Source: JBBRRP01 sp038251425 (lineage in GTDB: Bacteria > Myxococcota_A > Polyangia > Polyangiales > Polyangiaceae). From it: a DNA stretch of 9,516 bases. Where the stretch lies: the NCBI GenBank assembly GCA_038251425.1, contig JBBSBI010000195.1, positions 1 to 9,516 of the forward strand, written 5' to 3'. The notes below the pieces were generated by a model that saw only the letters and a program-made list of their open reading frames with translations, had not been told where the DNA came from and made no database searches. Each line of letters starts with the position of its first letter. The stretch's first letter is position 1. This document shows, piece by piece, positions 6,770-9,516 of the stretch. The position numbers and the translations under genes were made by a program.

Positions 6770-6795
6770 AAGATAGTAAGCATGCTTACTATCTT
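6770..6795. promoter_or_regulatory. Perfect 26-bp palindrome, candidate operator
   Basis: The left half AAGATAGTAAGCA (6770-6782) is followed directly by its exact reverse complement (6783-6795). There is no spacer, and the next base pair out breaks the symmetry. There is no T run after it, so a terminator is unlikely. Uninterrupted palindromes of this size are typical of operators for dimeric repressors such as TetR-type proteins, but no such gene is in the window. It lies 130 bp before the dehydratase remnant and may be what is left of its control region. Confidence 0.55.
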
Positions 6796-6924
6796 GTGTC
6801 CGACTTTGAGATAGGGCTCACGGACAAGTTTGGGCGCACCGCGCCATGCGCCGGCTTGCGCGCCGGATTAGGTCGCGGCCACGAGTAGGAAACAGACTCC
6901 AGCAGGGCTACCCTCGCGGCCACA

Positions 6925-7714
6925 ATCAAGATTACCAAAGTGCGCTCATTCGTTGCGGGGGATATTCGCAACTTCTTGTTGTCGTCGTCGAAACCGACGC
7001 CGGGATCCTTGGCATTGGTGAGGGCGGTACCCGTCCCAAGGGGAGCTTTTCGAACCAACCGTGGCGATCCGTCGTGGCATCGAGGATGTCCAAGCGGTGC
7101 GCGAAGCGGTAGGTCCGGACACGGAGATCATCATTAATGTGCACACGCGCTTGGATCCCTCGGACGCTATAACTCTCTGTCGCGGCCTCGAGTGCTTTCG
7201 AATGTTTTTTGTTGAGGATCCCGTGCGTTGTGAGGATGCAGATGCGCTCGCGCGGGTGCGCGGTGCCACCAGTGTGCCGCTTGCCATGGGCGAACAACAC
7301 GCCACCAAATGGGAGTTTCGCCCACTGATCGAAGGCAAGCTGATCGACTTTGCCCGCATGGATCTGTGCATCATCGGCGGCTTTACCGAAGCGTTGAAAG
7401 TCGCGGGCTGGTGCGAAACTCACTACATCAAGTGTGCCCCGCACAACCCAATCGGTCCGGTTTCAACAGCGGCCTGCCTGCATCTGGAGCTTGCCACCAG
7501 TAATTTCGCGGTTCAAGAATTGCCGTTTCCGCCAGGCACCTTTCTGAAAGAACCCTTCCCAGTGCAGGTTCCATTCGAAGCGGGCCATCTGCTGCCGCCC
7601 ACGTTGCCTGGCTTAGGAATCGAGTTGGACGAAACAGCGCTCGATCGCTATCCTCCGCTACCAGACCGTGAATCCCGCCTGTATCGCGCAGACGGCACGT
7701 TCGCGAATTGGTGA
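6925..7714 (+). pseudogene. Decayed enolase-superfamily sugar-acid dehydratase (mandelate racemase/muconate lactonizing type)
   Basis: These are remains of a roughly 400-aa dehydratase of the galactonate/rhamnonate dehydratase type. The N-terminal capping domain starts at 6925 as IKITKVRSFVAGDIRNFL; ATC stands where relatives have the ATG of MKITKV. Near 6976-6981 the frame changes and continues as VVVVETDAGILGIGEGG. At about 7035-7045 the sequence jumps, in a third frame, to the barrel (GELFEPTVAIRRGIEDVQ), skipping about 130 codons. The rest reads intact to TGA 7712-7714: VEDP (51-54, counting from GTG 7061), MGEQ (76-79), HYIKCAPHNPIGPVSTAA (121-138) and the ending DGTFANW. The first metal-ligand position reads IIINVHTR with Asn26 (AAT 7136-7138), where the family has Asp. 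The barrel piece alone (217 codons) might be translated but lacks the N-terminal domain. It ends 20 bp from the convergent CheB remnant. Confidence 0.85.
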
Positions 7715-7734
7715 GTGCTAACGACAGAGGGGGA

Positions 7735-8168
7735 CTATTTGGCGGCCCGGCGGCTGTTCAACAGCTTCACCAGATCTGTAGCGCGACGCGCCACGGCACG
7801 GCCCATGGCGTCAATCGGTCTCACGTCACTCACAATGCCAGTCTCGATCACCGCACGAGGCATGGCTGAGTTCGCAGCGGTCGCAGGGTCCTCAGCAAGG
7901 ATGACCCCACCAGCCGCGGCAATCTGTAGGGCACCAAGCCGTCCATCATGGCCCATTCCGGTTAACACTACTCCCACCACAAAAGGACCGAAACTATTCG
8001 CAACGCTCTGAAACAGCGGGTCCGCCGCCGGGCGATGGAAATGCTCTTTGGGTGAATCTTCGAGCCGCAAACGATATTGGTGATCGACCACCAGGTGCCG
8101 ATCGGCACAAAGGCGAAATACACCGTGCCCGGCACAGCTTCCCGCGCGTAAACGTACTCGCTGCGTTT
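7735..8168 (-). pseudogene. cheB: CheB methylesterase C-terminal remnant, frameshifted
   Basis: This is the C-terminal part of a chemotaxis-type protein-glutamate methylesterase. Reading down the minus strand, one frame gives YAREAVPGTVYFA (to about 8112). The frame then changes within about 6 bp and continues as ADRHLVVDHQYRLRLED and PAADPLFQSVANSFG. VVLTGMGHDGRLGA follows, with the catalytic Asp at 7945-7947, and then AMPRAVIETGIV, ending at TAG 7735-7737. The front of the catalytic domain, including the Ser of the G-x-S-x-G-G motif and the catalytic His, is absent, as is a complete receiver domain. A downstream ORF of 148 codons is open but could not be active. It follows the kinase remnant in the same direction, as expected for an old signalling operon. 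Confidence 0.82.
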
Positions 8169-8185
8169 TTGCGACGCGCATCCGC

Positions 8186-8695
8186 TGAAGCCACGCACGC
8201 GCGAATCAGCGAGGGTCCGGATGGCTTGGCCAGGAAGTCATCAGCTCCTGACTGCATGGCATGCTCACGAGCTTCCTTCGAGGCAAGCAGTGTATGCATG
8301 ATGAAGGGTGGATTTGGCGACGTGGCTGCGCCGTGACCGCCACAATCGGGACGCGCTCTCGCCCACCTTCTTGCTCTGCTTGGCGGATCAAACGAGTGGC
8401 TTCGTAGCCGTCCATTCCCGGCATCTGAATGTCCATCAATACCAAATCGATGCCGCCTGCGGCGCAGCTTCCAACGGCGGCACTGCCACTCTCCACACAG
8501 CTCACCTCCCAAGGCTTTCCACTGCTTCGAGAAGAACACCCGGCTATCGCTTACGTTCCAATCCCACACACCGTCGCCAGCACCCTCGATCGCAAACTGC
8601 CAACGGCTGTCTTGCAATCTCCTTTCCGTTCCGACCGGGTCGATTTCACTGGCAGCCCATGCTTGGAATTCCTGATCGTCGCCTAGTTCAAGCAT
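8186..8695 (-). pseudogene. Hybrid sensor histidine kinase remnant (PAS plus receiver pieces)
   Basis: The gene probably began at ATG 8695 (MLELGDDQEFQAW), with GGGAGG just upstream. The start of a PAS domain follows: RWQFAIEGAGDGVWDWN and then RVFFSKQWKA (8509-8617). At about 8510 the frame changes and the text jumps into the middle of a receiver domain: GIDLVLMDIQMPGMDGYEA with its phosphoacceptor Asp, to VPIVAVTA (8329-8505). A further frame change at 8311-8329 leads to another receiver end, PPFIMHTLLASKEA to GADDFLAKP (8186-8311). The rest of the PAS domain, the phosphoacceptor-His domain and the ATPase domain are missing. The second receiver piece has too long an approach to be simply the end of the first, so two receivers were probably fused by deletion. 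It could also belong to the CheB gene. A 266-codon frame crosses the region but is only partly meaningful. Confidence 0.8.
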
Positions 8696-8822
8696 CGAGC
8701 CTCCCTGGCTCATACGGTTCGAGAAGCGAAGGGTTAAGGAGTCGCCAGAACGAGCCAAAAGTCGGCTAAAAACGCGCGTTTGGCCTTCCTCCAACGGATG
8801 TCACAAGGTAGGGTCAGGGCCC
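8696..8822. other. Divergent intergenic region, kinase remnant / reductase
   Basis: This 127-bp stretch separates the old kinase start (8695, minus strand) from the reductase start (8823, plus strand). A weak AAGGTAGGG lies at 8805-8813, nine bases before the reductase ATG. I see no repeat, dyad or convincing promoter in it. Confidence 0.4.
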
Positions 8823-9516
8823 ATGTCCGAGCCAGAAAACGCCTTGCAGGCTGAGCAATCACACGCCAACTGGCATCAACCAACCCCGCTGCACGGCAAG
8901 CACGGCGTCCCAATGCGCCTGCACAACATTCTGAGCTATGCCGTCACACTCGTGATCTTCCCGGTGGTGGCCGTCTTCTCTCACCCGCGCTCATTCGAGC
9001 GCCCATTCGGGCAAGGGATCTTAGCGCTCGCCACGCTGCTTTGGATCCTTCACTTCGCACGCCGCACCGCGGAGAGCGCTTGGATCCATCGCTATTCGAA
9101 GCCTCCTGCCCCTTATCTCGGCGTCTTTTTGGAGTACCTCTACTATTGGGGCCAAGGCGGCCTGATTGCTTACAGGCTCTCGGCTCCCCACTATTCGGAA
9201 CCCAGCAGCACACGACTAGCCTTAGGGATTCTCTTGTTCGCATTCGCCGAATCCGGGAATGCTTGGAGCCATTTTAAGCTTCATCGTTTGCGCGCTCCCG
9301 GAGAAATCACTCATCGCATTCCACGCGGCGGGCTGTTTGAGTGGGTGTCGTCTCCGCACTATCTTTTCGAGATCTTGGCGTGGTGGGGCTACGCACTGGC
9401 GTTTCCTTGCGCACCCACGTTGCTCTTCGCATCCCTCACAACAGTGATACTGCTCAGCTGGGGGCGAGCTCGCCAGCGTTCGTACTTGCGCGAATTTGAT
9501 GGGCAAGACGGGCGAG
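8823..9516 (+). CDS. TECR/SRD5A-type membrane reductase (runs off window end)
   Basis: The window contains 231 codons from ATG 8823; the gene runs past the end. It resembles the steroid 5-alpha-reductase C-terminal superfamily, especially very-long-chain enoyl-CoA reductase (TECR/Tsc13). These NADPH-dependent integral membrane enzymes reduce a C=C bond conjugated to a carbonyl. Matching blocks are LHFARRTAESAWIHRYSKP (76-94; compare HYxKRxxExxFVHRFS) and YYWG (107-110). Others are GNAWSHFKLHRLR (145-157), RIPRGGLFEWVSSPHYLFEI (165-184) and ARQRSYLREFDG (216-227). Hydrophobic segments at about 34-52, 64-79, 99-118, 130-142 and 190-212 fit a multi-pass membrane protein. About 20-30 residues are probably missing. 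The N-terminus is soluble and not a signal peptide. The substrate (lipid enoyl-CoA, steroid or isoprenoid) cannot be told from sequence. No functional link to the sugar genes is apparent. Confidence 0.82.
   Translation, partial: MSEPENALQAEQSHANWHQPTPLHGKHGVPMRLHNILSYAVTLVIFPVVAVFSHPRSFERPFGQGILALATLLWILHFARRTAESAWIHRYSKPPAPYLGVFLEYLYYWGQGGLIAYRLSAPHYSEPSSTRLALGILLFAFAESGNAWSHFKLHRLRAPGEITHRIPRGGLFEWVSSPHYLFEILAWWGYALAFPCAPTLLFASLTTVILLSWGRARQRSYLREFDGQDGR

Noticed and set aside
6797..6826. TGTCCG ... CGGACA inverted repeat after the 26-bp palindrome
   Set aside because: Six-base arms 18 bases apart are expected by chance at this GC level, and nothing else supports a function.
6932..7444. 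170-aa minus-strand ORF
   Set aside because: It is antisense to the dehydratase remnant and has no recognisable motif.
7994..8794. A single 266-aa minus-strand protein
   Set aside because: Only residues about 34-95 (PAS) and 162-203 (receiver end) are meaningful. The stretch between them is the receiver read out of frame, so it is a decayed gene with no intact product.
1..9516. Mobile element, CRISPR, tRNA or rRNA
   Set aside because: No transposase or integrase motif, no regularly spaced repeats, and no tRNA cloverleaf or rRNA sequence was recognised, so the decayed block is not attributed to an insertion sequence.

Overview
The window reads as a piece of bacterial chromosome, probably from Verrucomicrobiota (Opitutales-like). 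That is an inference from the gene mix: a DUF3863-type protein, a GH3 glycosidase with no visible signal peptide, several AraC regulators, a PhyH-type dioxygenase, an enolase-superfamily sugar-acid dehydratase and an enoyl-CoA/steroid reductase of the TECR/SRD5A type. There is no rRNA, tRNA, CRISPR array, transposase or phage gene.

Layout. (1) 1-1354, minus strand: the truncated start of a DUF3863-family gene lies downstream of an AraC regulator. (2) 1498-3660, plus strand: a complete GH3 beta-glycosidase is divergent from that regulator. A 9-bp direct repeat with 21-bp phasing, the spacing typical of AraC-family half-sites, lies just before its start codon. (3) 3668-4911, plus strand: a doubled Shine-Dalgarno and a 24-codon ORF run by ATGA overlap into a RhaM-type mutarotase, which overlaps a short-chain dehydrogenase by 8 nt. 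(4) 4913-5773, minus strand: a cupin-AraC regulator of RhaS/RhaR type ends one base from the dehydrogenase stop. It is divergent from a PhyH-type dioxygenase (5871-6704), and a perfect 7-3-7 inverted repeat lies between them. (5) 6705-8695: a gene graveyard. A candidate terminator and a perfect 26-bp palindrome are followed by the decayed remains of an enolase-superfamily dehydratase (plus strand), a CheB methylesterase (minus strand) and a PAS/receiver hybrid histidine kinase (minus strand). All three have internal deletions or frame changes. (6) 8823-end, plus strand: a membrane reductase resembling eukaryotic very-long-chain enoyl-CoA reductase (TECR/Tsc13), cut by the window end.

How the genes may work together. 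Mutarotase, dehydrogenase, RhaR-like regulator and broken dehydratase fit an oxidative deoxysugar route (sugar to lactone to acid to 2-keto-3-deoxy acid). The GH3 enzyme would release monosaccharides from oligosaccharides, and the first AraC protein probably controls it. Because the dehydratase is destroyed, the route is either incomplete here or completed by a gene elsewhere. I found no clearly novel multi-gene system. The most informative features are the decayed block, the regulatory repeats, the leader ORF and the bacterial TECR-like gene.
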